Source: CAZIKB01 sp964539665 (GTDB lineage: Bacteria > Zhuqueibacterota > Zhuqueibacteria > Oceanimicrobiales > Oceanimicrobiaceae). From it: a stretch of 36,563 nucleotides of DNA. A model generated the notes under the pieces. It searched no databases. It was not told the DNA's origin and was given only the letters and a program-made list of their open reading frames with translations. The DNA lies in assembly GCA_964539665.1 (NCBI GenBank), contig CAZIKB010000063.1:1-36563 (forward strand), in the 5' to 3' direction. Shown here piece after piece: positions 1 to 7,203 of the stretch (position 1 is the first letter of the stretch; each line of letters begins with the position of its first letter). The translations under genes were made by a program, and so were the position numbers.

Positions 1-89
1 TGATTCTCACTTTAATACTCTTCATTTTTTCATAAAACTTTTGACACTACCTTACCTGATAAGCTGTTATGATAAAACTGTGTAACTTG

Positions 90-572
90 TCACTTAATCA
101 ATTCTTTGATTTGTTTTCTATGGTGTACATAATCTTCAATATACTCATCTACTGTATTTTGAATTGTTATTACAACTCCATTGTGCCTGACGCCGAAATC
201 ACGTTCCAAGTCAGTGGGATTCAGCAAGTTTAGAAATTGTTGCAATTCCTGGGCAGATGTTTGGAGTTCATCAAGCAGCTCTTGTTTGTTTTCAGAGGAG
301 TATTTGCTGACAAGCACAGCATTCACATTGCTGTAATTCTCTCCGGGATCAATGTCATAAAAAGGCAGTTCTCCTCTTTTTAATTGCTCGCTTCCTTCAA
401 TTATGTATCGGTTCCAGCCAATCAAATGAGCCAGAATGTCTCGTGGTGACCAGCTTCCGAGTTTTCTAAGAAGCATATTTTCTGTCAAAGGAGTCACGCT
501 GAGTGTGAAATCCTCAACAGCATGACTAAACCTCTTAATTTGCTCTTTCAATAAAGATTCTCTGTTCGCCAT
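90..572 (-). CDS. DinB-superfamily (ClbS/DfsB-like) four-helix protein
   Basis: A 160-residue protein made mostly of amphipathic helices. The helix with 'WSPRDILAHLIGW' near the N-terminal third carries the conserved His of DinB/ClbS-type bundles, and 'DYVHHRKQI' near the C-terminus supplies the late His residues. These positions usually bind a metal. Members act as thiol-dependent transferases or as self-protection proteins such as ClbS, but nothing here shows the substrate. I start at 572 rather than at the in-frame ATG at 599. A GGGAG ribosome site lies 6 bases before 572, while the longer start would overlap the upstream propeller gene by 17 bases with no site. It is probably the last gene of a two-gene unit with that propeller lipoprotein, separated by 10 bases. 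Family assignment is by pattern only; the exact subfamily is uncertain. Confidence 0.75.
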   Translation of the reverse strand: MANRESLLKEQIKRFSHAVEDFTLSVTPLTENMLLRKLGSWSPRDILAHLIGWNRYIIEGSEQLKRGELPFYDIDPGENYSNVNAVLVSKYSSENKQELLDELQTSAQELQQFLNLLNPTDLERDFGVRHNGVVITIQNTVDEYIEDYVHHRKQIKELIK

Positions 573-578
573 CTTTTG

Positions 579-583
579 CTCCC
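579..583 (-). promoter_or_regulatory. Ribosome binding site fixing the DinB-like gene start
   Basis: Read on the minus strand this is GGGAG, six bases before the ATG at 572. It overlaps the stop codon of the upstream propeller gene, which suggests translational coupling, and it argues against the longer ATG at 599. Confidence 0.6.
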
Positions 584-2085
584 TACTGAACCTGTCCAAA
601 ACAATAGAGCGTTTTCACCGTTCGAATGTAGATTCTACCGTCTGCAATAGCGGGTGTGGCGTAGCATTGTTCTTTGAGATCATTTACTGCCACTACTTCG
701 AGACTACCGTCCGGCTTCAGCACACTTACTTTCCCCCGACGGCTGACCATGATCACTTTGTCATCGGCTGCAACCGGGGAAGCATAGTACTGGTCCACGG
801 CTCCCTTGAGACGGCCCTGTTTTATGACCTCGCCATTTTTAGGATTGAAAGAGGTTGCAATTCCGCCATCGTTAACCATATACAGAATATTTTTGTAAAG
901 CAGCGGAGAAGGAAGCTGGGGTACTGATTTACGATATTGCCAGACCATGTTGTTTTCAGTCATGTCACCGCTTCCACCCAGGCGAATGGCCAGCATGCCG
1001 TTTAAACTGGCGAGCGCTGCGCGGCAATAATTCCAGTCCTCTGCATCCAGATGGCCGTCACCGGCGAGATCCACAAAACCAAACCAGGATTTTACAGGCT
1101 CCTCAGTCACCTCTTCCTTAGTCAGTAAGTCATTTCCATCAACATCTTGTTTTGACAGAATCTCCTCCCAGGCAGGTACTTTGACCTGGTTACCCGGCTC
1201 ATTCATCGGCGAACCATAGCCATTGATGAATAAAATGTCATTCATGAATACAGGCGTTGACTTCATCTCAAATGAAAGACCTCTTACCCACCAGAGCTTA
1301 TCTCCGGTTACCGCTGAATAAGAAGTAAGCTGAAAAGAGCCGGGCACAACGATTTGTGTTTCACCAGTACCAGGCCGGTAAACCACAGGCGTAGAATGGC
1401 CGCTTTTGGCTTCAGGACGTTCCTTTTTCCAAATTACTTTACCATCATTTTTATTCACCGCAATGATGAACGAATCGGTATTCTGGTCGCAAACAAGAAT
1501 CACTTTATTTTCTGCCAAAATCGGTGAAGCGCCCATACCGTACATATTGTTAAACGGTCCAAGCGGCAGATGCCAGAGCTCCTCACCTTTGAGGTCGTAC
1601 GCCAGCAAACCGAAATCTGGAAAAAAGACATAAACCTGCTTTCCATCTGTAACCGGAGAAGGTGAGGCTGGCGAGTTACGATGGTCCAGTTTTTCATTCC
1701 GGGGTCTGGGAGCTTTCTTTCTCCAGATGATTTCACCATTCGTGCGGTTGAGGCACATGGTCAGCAGATTTTCTCCTTCAAAAGCAGTAATGAAGATTAA
1801 GTCCTTTGTGAAAACTGGCGACGAATAACCATCAGGAATATCTGTTTTCCAGACAACGTTTTTGTCGGGTCCAAACTCGATGGGTAGTCCTGTGGTTTCG
1901 TTAATTCCTGACCCATTTGGCCCTCGGAATTGTGGCCAATCACTGGATGCTGCTTTTTCACAAGACATGGCTGTGATGCTAAAAAGTAGAAAAGCAGACG
2001 ATAGTATCAATTTCTTGACAAGTTTATTAGGTGCCTGGATCCCAGTGGTTTTTCCAGAAGTACTGGAAGGTTGTTTTCTTCTCAT
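583..2085 (-). CDS. PQQ-like beta-propeller lipoprotein with EF-hand insert
   Basis: A 500-residue exported protein. A basic N-terminus and a hydrophobic stretch (about residues 22-39) precede Cys42, a weak lipobox ('TAMSC'). The mature part opens with 'DWPQFRGPNGSG', typical of propeller proteins with PQQ-type repeats. Several blades follow, with recurring 'SPVFTKDLIFITA', 'GKVIWKKE' and 'SPVAADDKVIMVS' patterns. An insert between blades carries an EF-hand loop at residues 314-325 (D, D, N and E in canonical spots) and a degenerate second loop at 339-350 (Ala at position 3, Asp at 12). Relatives are often scaffolds or dehydrogenase-like periplasmic proteins; no PQQ ligand set can be asserted. 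AGGAGG six bases before the ATG fixes the start. It is a distant relative of the propeller gene ending at 2851. Confidence 0.85.
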   Translation of the reverse strand: MRRKQPSSTSGKTTGIQAPNKLVKKLILSSAFLLFSITAMSCEKAASSDWPQFRGPNGSGINETTGLPIEFGPDKNVVWKTDIPDGYSSPVFTKDLIFITAFEGENLLTMCLNRTNGEIIWRKKAPRPRNEKLDHRNSPASPSPVTDGKQVYVFFPDFGLLAYDLKGEELWHLPLGPFNNMYGMGASPILAENKVILVCDQNTDSFIIAVNKNDGKVIWKKERPEAKSGHSTPVVYRPGTGETQIVVPGSFQLTSYSAVTGDKLWWVRGLSFEMKSTPVFMNDILFINGYGSPMNEPGNQVKVPAWEEILSKQDVDGNDLLTKEEVTEEPVKSWFGFVDLAGDGHLDAEDWNYCRAALASLNGMLAIRLGGSGDMTENNMVWQYRKSVPQLPSPLLYKNILYMVNDGGIATSFNPKNGEVIKQGRLKGAVDQYYASPVAADDKVIMVSRRGKVSVLKPDGSLEVVAVNDLKEQCYATPAIADGRIYIRTVKTLYCFGQVQ

Positions 2086-2091
2086 TGTGAA

Positions 2092-2097
2092 CCTCCT
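2092..2097 (-). promoter_or_regulatory. Strong ribosome binding site of the EF-hand propeller gene
   Basis: AGGAGG on the minus strand, six bases before the ATG at 2085. It is one of the strongest sites in the window and confirms the long N-terminal leader before the hydrophobic segment. Confidence 0.65.
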
Positions 2098-2153
2098 GAG
2101 TTTTATGTAACCTCCAAACCCGTGATTTAGCTCACTTATATTTTATGATTATT

Positions 2154-2477
2154 TCATTTTCGACGCAGGCGCAATAGAGCATTTTGAATAATTTTGGAAA
2201 TATCCGAATCATGCAAGCCTTTAGGGCTTTCCTTGCCAAATTCACCTCTTTCGTAAACTTCTTTGGGAGAAATGCCTTTAAAAATTGGTTGATGTTCAAG
2301 CTGGCCGAGTAATTCTTCTAAATCATGTTTTAGCGTGTTTAGAGTAAAACTTAAAACTAGCGCACCTTCGAGTTCATTCTTAAATGATCCGCTGCGCTGT
2401 TGCCATTCCTGGCAGAATTTCTCAGCAAGTTCCATAATCTCGTCATGAAAATTGAAAGTACCATCTTTATTAAACAT
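2154..2477 (-). CDS. Hypothetical protein, 107 residues, helical
   Basis: I do not recognise this protein. It is a soluble, charged, probably all-helical polypeptide with no signal peptide and no membrane segment. Its first half is acidic ('HDEIMELAEKFCQEW', 'LKHDLEELLGQLEH') and the C-terminus is basic ('LLRLRRK'). AAAGGA lies upstream of the ATG but at a long spacing of about 11 bases. It stands 68 bases upstream of the EF-hand propeller gene in the same direction and could be co-transcribed with it. The amino-acid pattern and codon use look like a real gene, but no function can be given. Confidence 0.6.
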   Translation of the reverse strand: MFNKDGTFNFHDEIMELAEKFCQEWQQRSGSFKNELEGALVLSFTLNTLKHDLEELLGQLEHQPIFKGISPKEVYERGEFGKESPKGLHDSDISKIIQNALLRLRRK

Positions 2478-2665
2478 GAATCAATTCATCCTTTCTTTTT
2501 GTGAATATTGTTTTTTATAATTCTATAACATTTTATCCAACTAATAAGGTTCAACTTTCGAAGAATGGAAAGATTGGTTGATACGGAAGTGACTTCAGTT
2601 TTCGGACAGTTCTTTCTCTGAGAGTCTCCGCCTGTCTCAATGGAAACGGTGCAGGCTGCTCCTCT

Positions 2666-2776
2666 TCAGATGTCTGTTTCTGAATTCCTTTTTAGCCGTG
2701 AACCCAAAATAATTCCAACTACTCCTAAAATTGGATTAAGAAATACTAACCATGATGGCTGTTTGAAGTTCTGCAT
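2666..2776 (-). CDS. Possible 36-residue single-pass membrane peptide
   Basis: A short frame on the minus strand opens at an ATG at 2776 and encodes one hydrophobic helix ('WLVFLNPILGVVGIILG') followed by a basic patch ('SRLKR'). The open frame also extends about 16 codons upstream of the ATG as 'STSGIFSDEDVGNIEA' without a usual start codon. It may therefore be the tail of a decayed gene rather than a true small protein. GAGG lies only two bases from the ATG, a poor spacing. It fills most of the otherwise gene-free 2478-2850 interval. The plus-strand frame over the same bases looks random and is not called. Confidence 0.3.
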   Translation of the reverse strand: MQNFKQPSWLVFLNPILGVVGIILGSRLKRNSETDI

Positions 2777-2850
2777 AGCCTCAATATTTCCGACGTCTTC
2801 ATCTGAAAAAATCCCGCTTGTTGATTACATAATTCAGAAATTTAACTGAA

Positions 2851-4272
2851 TTACTGCCCGATAGCAAACAGATGCTTCTCAGCCCGCACATACATCACCC
2901 TTTTAGAAAGGGCGGGAGTAGCCATGAGTCGCTCACCCATGGAGTTGGCACCGAGGACCTCAAATTCAGGCCCGGCTTTGACAATGAAGATGTCGCCGTC
3001 CTCACCTGGTAAATAAATTTTACCGTCTGCCGCTACCGGTGAAGCGCTGAATCCGCCGCCACTGTGGGTTACACGCTGGCGATAGATTTCGTTGCCGGTC
3101 TCTAATTCGTAGCAATCGAAAAGACCGTTATTTGCACAGACATATAAATAGCCGCGATAGATGATTGGCGTTGGCATATAAGAGCCGCGGCGGACTTTGC
3201 TCCAGGCGACGAATTTGTTTGAGGTAGAATCATTTGCCAGCGTTATATTTCCATTGGCGCCGGCTCGAATGGCAAAAATGGGTCTTTCAGGCCGGCGGCC
3301 GCTGGCTACAATAATAAGATTTTTCGAAAAGATTGGAGTGGGGGCGGTAATCTGAGAACTGCCGCCAAGCCGCCAGAGTTCCTGCCCTGTTAATGGATCA
3401 TATCCGCGAATAAAATGGGAAGCATTTGTAATGAGCTCAATTCGTCCTGGATTTGGATAAATAGTCGGAGTACCCCAGGAAGGCAGCTCATCACGAAGGG
3501 TCTTCCAGACGGTTCTGCCGGTCTTGATGTCGCAAGCCAGGACGAAATCTTCACCCTGGGTGTCGCACTGCACAATAACCAGATTCTCATAAATGATCGG
3601 CGAGCTGGCGGTACCCCATTCAAAACTGGGTACGTCATAAGCGCCGACATCCAGATGGCCAAAGTCTTTTTTCCAGAGAAAATTGCCATCAACATCATAA
3701 GCGTACAGCCCGTGCGATCCGAAGAACGCCACGACATAGCGGCCGTCTGTTGCCGGGGTTGAGTTAGCATAAGTGGCCTTGATGTGGCGTTTTTCTTTGG
3801 GCGCGCCTTTATAGGCAGTTTGCTCCCAAAGTATTTTACCGGTTTTTTTGTCAAGACAGTGGACTTGCCATTGGTGAATTGAAACATCCTCTGAAGCATC
3901 GCCATCACCATACAGTCCATGCCGAAAAGAAGCGTCAGGTTTACTGCTTTTGGCTGAAGTTACGAAAAGTTTTTCCTCCCAAATCACCGGACTGGAATGC
4001 GCCAGGCCTGGAATGCGTACTTTCCATTTGACATTAACGAGACTATCACCATCCCAGTGATCAGGCAGATTCTGACCATCAGCTACACCGGAGGCATATT
4101 CTCCTCGGAATGACGGCCAGTTACCTGTGCCGGGATTGAATTCCTCAGTGCCCTGTGAGTTAGACTGTACTGAAGAATCGCTTTCTCGCATTTGATTTTC
4201 ATCGGAGCAAGATAATAATATAAAAGATAGCGCTAAAATGCTGGCTATGAAATTGTATTTATTTAGTAGCAT
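2851..4272 (-). CDS. PQQ-like beta-propeller lipoprotein
   Basis: A 473-residue exported protein with a clear lipobox 'LLSC' (Cys22) after a hydrophobic signal. The mature part is a Ser/Glu/Asn-rich linker, then 'NWPSFRGEYASG', and then a propeller of PQQ-type blades through the C-terminus ('GKILWEQTAYKG', 'GRTVWKTL', 'GQELWRLGG', 'ASPVAADGKIYLPGE'). It shares the W-P-x-F-R-G opening and blade rhythm with the propeller at 583-2085 but has no EF-hand insert, so the two are paralogues that diverged some time ago. A weak GGAT site lies seven bases before the ATG. The likely location is a membrane anchor facing the periplasm or surface. The role could be scaffold (BamB-like fold) or redox; the sequence does not decide. 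Confidence 0.85.
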   Translation of the reverse strand: MLLNKYNFIASILALSFILLSCSDENQMRESDSSVQSNSQGTEEFNPGTGNWPSFRGEYASGVADGQNLPDHWDGDSLVNVKWKVRIPGLAHSSPVIWEEKLFVTSAKSSKPDASFRHGLYGDGDASEDVSIHQWQVHCLDKKTGKILWEQTAYKGAPKEKRHIKATYANSTPATDGRYVVAFFGSHGLYAYDVDGNFLWKKDFGHLDVGAYDVPSFEWGTASSPIIYENLVIVQCDTQGEDFVLACDIKTGRTVWKTLRDELPSWGTPTIYPNPGRIELITNASHFIRGYDPLTGQELWRLGGSSQITAPTPIFSKNLIIVASGRRPERPIFAIRAGANGNITLANDSTSNKFVAWSKVRRGSYMPTPIIYRGYLYVCANNGLFDCYELETGNEIYRQRVTHSGGGFSASPVAADGKIYLPGEDGDIFIVKAGPEFEVLGANSMGERLMATPALSKRVMYVRAEKHLFAIGQ

Positions 4273-4312
4273 AATAATCCAAACAAAAAAATAAAGAGAT
4301 GACAGTACTTGA

Positions 4313-4397
4313 GATAACAGGGTACAGGGATATAAGGTATAAGTTAACGATAATGATAATATCTGCTTTATACTATATATCCCTATTCCCTGATAAC
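4313..4397. repeat. Imperfect inverted repeat in intergenic gap
   Basis: Arms at 4313-4342 and 4368-4397 match at 24 of 30 positions around a loop of 25 bases. The arms carry repeated CAGGG and GGGATATA motifs. The structure sits between the S9D peptidase gene and the propeller lipoprotein gene, so the RNA could fold into a long hairpin there. A 13-base piece (4325-4337) recurs with one change at 30931-30943. Confidence 0.55.
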
Positions 4398-4400
4398 CAC

Positions 4401-6899
4401 TTATTTCGCTGATTTCGTTTTGTCTGTTACTTTTTCTTCAGCCGATATATTTTTCACATATTTCTCCATCCACTGGTTCGTTTCCCAGAGCATGTGCATA
4501 ATGGATTCTCTGGATCGATAGCCATGGCTTTCATGTGGCAGCATCACCAATCGTGCTTTACCGCCATGACCTTTGATCGCGGCATAGAAGCGTTTACTCT
4601 GAATTGGGAACGTTCCGGAATTATTATCTGCTTCACCATGAATGAGCAATATTGGTTCGTTTACTTTGTTTGCATGCATAAAGGGTGACATTTGAAAGTA
4701 GATTTCCGGAGCTTCCCAATACGTTCTCTCTTCAGCTTGAAAACCAAATGGCGTCAGAGTGCGATTGTACGCGCCGCTGCGGGCAATCCCGGCGCTGAAT
4801 AAGTCGGAGTGAGCTAAAAGGTTGGCGGTCATAAATGCACCGTAAGAATGCCCGCCAACGGCGATTCGTCCCGGCTCAGTCACGCCGCGGCGTACGACTT
4901 CGTCCACTGCAGCTTTAGCGCTGGAAACCAGTTGTTCGATGTAGGTGTCATTGGATTCTTTATCACCTTCGCCTATAATGGGCATAGTCGCGCCATCCAG
5001 GACTGCATATCCCATAGCCAACCAGACAACAGCCGAGGTCGGGCTCACCCGTACAAAGCGATGGGGAGAACCGATGACCTGACTAGCCGCATCTTTACTT
5101 TTGAATTCCCGCGGATAAGCCCATACCATCATGGGCAGGGGTCCGTCTTCAGGTTTGTAGCCAGGGGGTAAATACAGGTTAGCCGATAAATCGACTCCAT
5201 CCTCGCGTTTATAACGAATGAGTTCTTTTTGAGCATCTGCCAATTGAGGCGTTGGGTGGGGAAAACGGGTAATCCTGTCGGTCTTTTCTTTGCTTATGTT
5301 TTGCATAAAATAATTTGGCGGCTCGTCTTTCGCTTCACGAAGTGTTAATAATTGTAATTCCTCAATATTCAACAATCGAATGGGGTATTCATAATAGGGT
5401 TCTTCTGAGCGCCATAAGAGTTTTGTATTTTTGGTGGTCAAATCTAATTCATTCAAAAAAGGCCTGTCGCCTTCAGCAGATGCGCCGGCCCCGGTCAGAT
5501 AAAGCGTCTTCCCTTCGTTTCCCATTAGTAACACCCGGTGACCTTCAGAATTTGTCACCGTCATCGGGGCGCCGGGATCATTATAGCGGTCTTGCCAGGA
5601 GTAATCGAACAACAATGTTTTTTCGACTTTTCCTGCATCGGGTTTAATAATCCAGGTGCGAATATTGCGAGTTTTCCACCACCGTTCAGAGACCAAAGCC
5701 AGATTTGCATTGCCCCATCGAATGCCGCTGAAACGATTTCCAAGCGAAGCGAGCAATTTCGGCGTTGCTGAAAAGGGCGCTGACAGAGTGTAGATATGGT
5801 CTCTTATCTCGGCTTTTTTTCTGGGATTTCCGTCATCCTGAGCTTCTGTCCAGTACAGGGTGGCCGGTGCATCTGAACGCCAATCAATTGAGCGTGGACC
5901 AGTTGGAACAGCGCCGCGTCCAATGGGAATTTCTTCAGCCAAAGGTAGATCAGCAATTTGTTTGACTACCTTACCGGCAAGATCCCAGATTTCCACTAGG
6001 GCTGGGAAGCGGTAAACTGGTACGATATAAGAAAAGGGTCTGTGTACTGTTTCGACCACTAAATATTTACCATCCGGGGAAGGTTCGGCGCGTCCGATTA
6101 AATTGGCTGAACCTAATTTAGAGTTTTTACCATCTAGGTTAACCTGCATAATTTGTGCCTGCATATAATACTCAAACAGAGCGGCGTCATGCTCGTTTTT
6201 AAGCAAATCCTGGTAGGTTCTTGCCGGCGCTCTTTTGCCAGTGGTTTCCTGAATGACCGGACCTGCGGGAACCACAGGAGCAGCAGGAGCTTCACCGCGG
6301 TCTGCCGGGATAACCTTACAGATGAGAGATTTATTTTCCGAAAGCCAATGGAATGGTGCTCCAGAGACACTGTTTATCTTCGTTGCTATCAGCATCCTTG
6401 CCTGTTTAGAGGCAACGTCAACCACCCACAGATTCTGGCCGTTTTCGACTTCGTTCAAAAAAGCGATCTGATTGCCATCAGACGACCAGTTGACATTTCG
6501 AATGCGAGCGCTTTCCGGTAAACCAACTATGGCAATGTCTTCTCCGCCTGTAATACTTTTCAGCTTCATGCCAGTGTAATAGCTGCGTCGACTGCGGCTG
6601 TTCGTACGGGGATTAATACGGACTCCGGCAATACGAAGTTCAGGCTGTGCCAGCACTTCGATGGATTCTAAATTAGGTCTTTCCAAAATAAGCAGCCAGG
6701 TATTGGTCGGATCGATATCCACATTTGGCGTTGGCGGTGCGTCAACCAAATCGGCCAGGGCTTTAGGCGGCATTTGATACTTTGGCGCTGGTGCGGTTTG
6801 ACTGAACAGAATATTACCGCCTAAATAAAACATGCCAATGATTAGAACGAAGAACATTTTATTTTGGCGATAAGACTTGTTTAAAAATAATTCTAACAT
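4401..6899 (-). CDS. Exported S9 family peptidase, glutamyl-endopeptidase-like (S9D)
   Basis: An 832-residue protein: signal peptide (about residues 1-34), seven-bladed propeller region (about 60-560) and a C-terminal alpha/beta-hydrolase catalytic domain (about 570-818). The catalytic triad is visible: Ser685 in 'GGHSYGAF', Asp758 in 'HGEADNN' and His792 in 'HESHGY'. The segment 'GIARSGAYNRTLTPFGFQ' after the nucleophile is what I recall from chloroplast glutamyl endopeptidase (CGEP) and its bacterial relatives, so cleavage after Glu is the likely activity. AGGAG nine bases before the ATG at 6899 supports that start over the internal Met15. A Pro/Ala-rich loop lies near residues 205-225. It probably acts in the periplasm or outside the cell, on peptides rather than folded proteins. 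Confidence 0.88.
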   Translation of the reverse strand: MLELFLNKSYRQNKMFFVLIIGMFYLGGNILFSQTAPAPKYQMPPKALADLVDAPPTPNVDIDPTNTWLLILERPNLESIEVLAQPELRIAGVRINPRTNSRSRRSYYTGMKLKSITGGEDIAIVGLPESARIRNVNWSSDGNQIAFLNEVENGQNLWVVDVASKQARMLIATKINSVSGAPFHWLSENKSLICKVIPADRGEAPAAPVVPAGPVIQETTGKRAPARTYQDLLKNEHDAALFEYYMQAQIMQVNLDGKNSKLGSANLIGRAEPSPDGKYLVVETVHRPFSYIVPVYRFPALVEIWDLAGKVVKQIADLPLAEEIPIGRGAVPTGPRSIDWRSDAPATLYWTEAQDDGNPRKKAEIRDHIYTLSAPFSATPKLLASLGNRFSGIRWGNANLALVSERWWKTRNIRTWIIKPDAGKVEKTLLFDYSWQDRYNDPGAPMTVTNSEGHRVLLMGNEGKTLYLTGAGASAEGDRPFLNELDLTTKNTKLLWRSEEPYYEYPIRLLNIEELQLLTLREAKDEPPNYFMQNISKEKTDRITRFPHPTPQLADAQKELIRYKREDGVDLSANLYLPPGYKPEDGPLPMMVWAYPREFKSKDAASQVIGSPHRFVRVSPTSAVVWLAMGYAVLDGATMPIIGEGDKESNDTYIEQLVSSAKAAVDEVVRRGVTEPGRIAVGGHSYGAFMTANLLAHSDLFSAGIARSGAYNRTLTPFGFQAEERTYWEAPEIYFQMSPFMHANKVNEPILLIHGEADNNSGTFPIQSKRFYAAIKGHGGKARLVMLPHESHGYRSRESIMHMLWETNQWMEKYVKNISAEEKVTDKTKSAK

Positions 6900-6962
6900 G
6901 ATACGTTTCTCCTTGATTAATTTTAATTGATATTAATTTTTGGTTTTGGTCAATATAATTAT

Positions 6963-7091
6963 TTACAATTCGATTAATACTCGTTTGTAAAATTGATTGA
7001 TATTCAGAGGTTTGCCCCAGAATAATTTGTATGACCACCAACCTGCAACAAGTACGGCAAGACCTAAAACACCAATTATGTATTTCTTCAT
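6963..7091 (-). pseudogene. 42-residue fragment resembling a DUF885 protein N-terminus
   Basis: A frame of 42 codons with a good ribosome site (AGAGG, six bases before the ATG at 7091). It encodes a single membrane helix ('IIGVLGLAVLVAGWW') followed by 'KPLNINQFYKRVLIEL' and then a stop. As I recall, DUF885 (metal-peptidase-like) proteins begin this way: an N-terminal anchor and a K-P-x-x-I-N-x-F-Y-x-R-V segment, followed by several hundred more residues. Here the frame ends at TAA and nothing DUF885-like follows before the S9D gene 63 bases on. It is most simply the stump of a deleted gene. A functional one-helix peptide cannot be excluded, since its ribosome site is intact. A competing longer frame (6859-7146) overlaps the S9D start and looks random. 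Confidence 0.5.
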
Positions 7092-7203
7092 TGCTTTCCT
7101 CTTCATTATATTCTATTATAATAAAAAATAATAAACTCTCTGTCAAGGATTTTACATTATGGTTTTACTAATAATAATGGAGCCAGCGAATCTGCTGGAT
7201 TCA

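Noticed and set aside
2640..2849. 69-codon plus-strand frame in the gap before the propeller gene
   Set aside because: All firm genes are on the minus strand, the frame has no ribosome site, and the opposite strand holds a more protein-like frame.
3390..3920. 176-codon frame inside the propeller lipoprotein gene
   Set aside because: Same-strand shadow of a clear PQQ-repeat gene; composition is not protein-like.
6859..7146. 95-codon minus-strand frame before the S9D peptidase
   Set aside because: It overlaps the S9D start by 41 bases, has low-complexity random-looking sequence, and competes with a 42-codon frame that has a good ribosome site and membrane helix.
7183..7198. Small CCAGC/GCTGG hairpin after the PF20091-type hydrolase
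   Set aside because: Only a 5-base stem with no U run; too weak to call a terminator.
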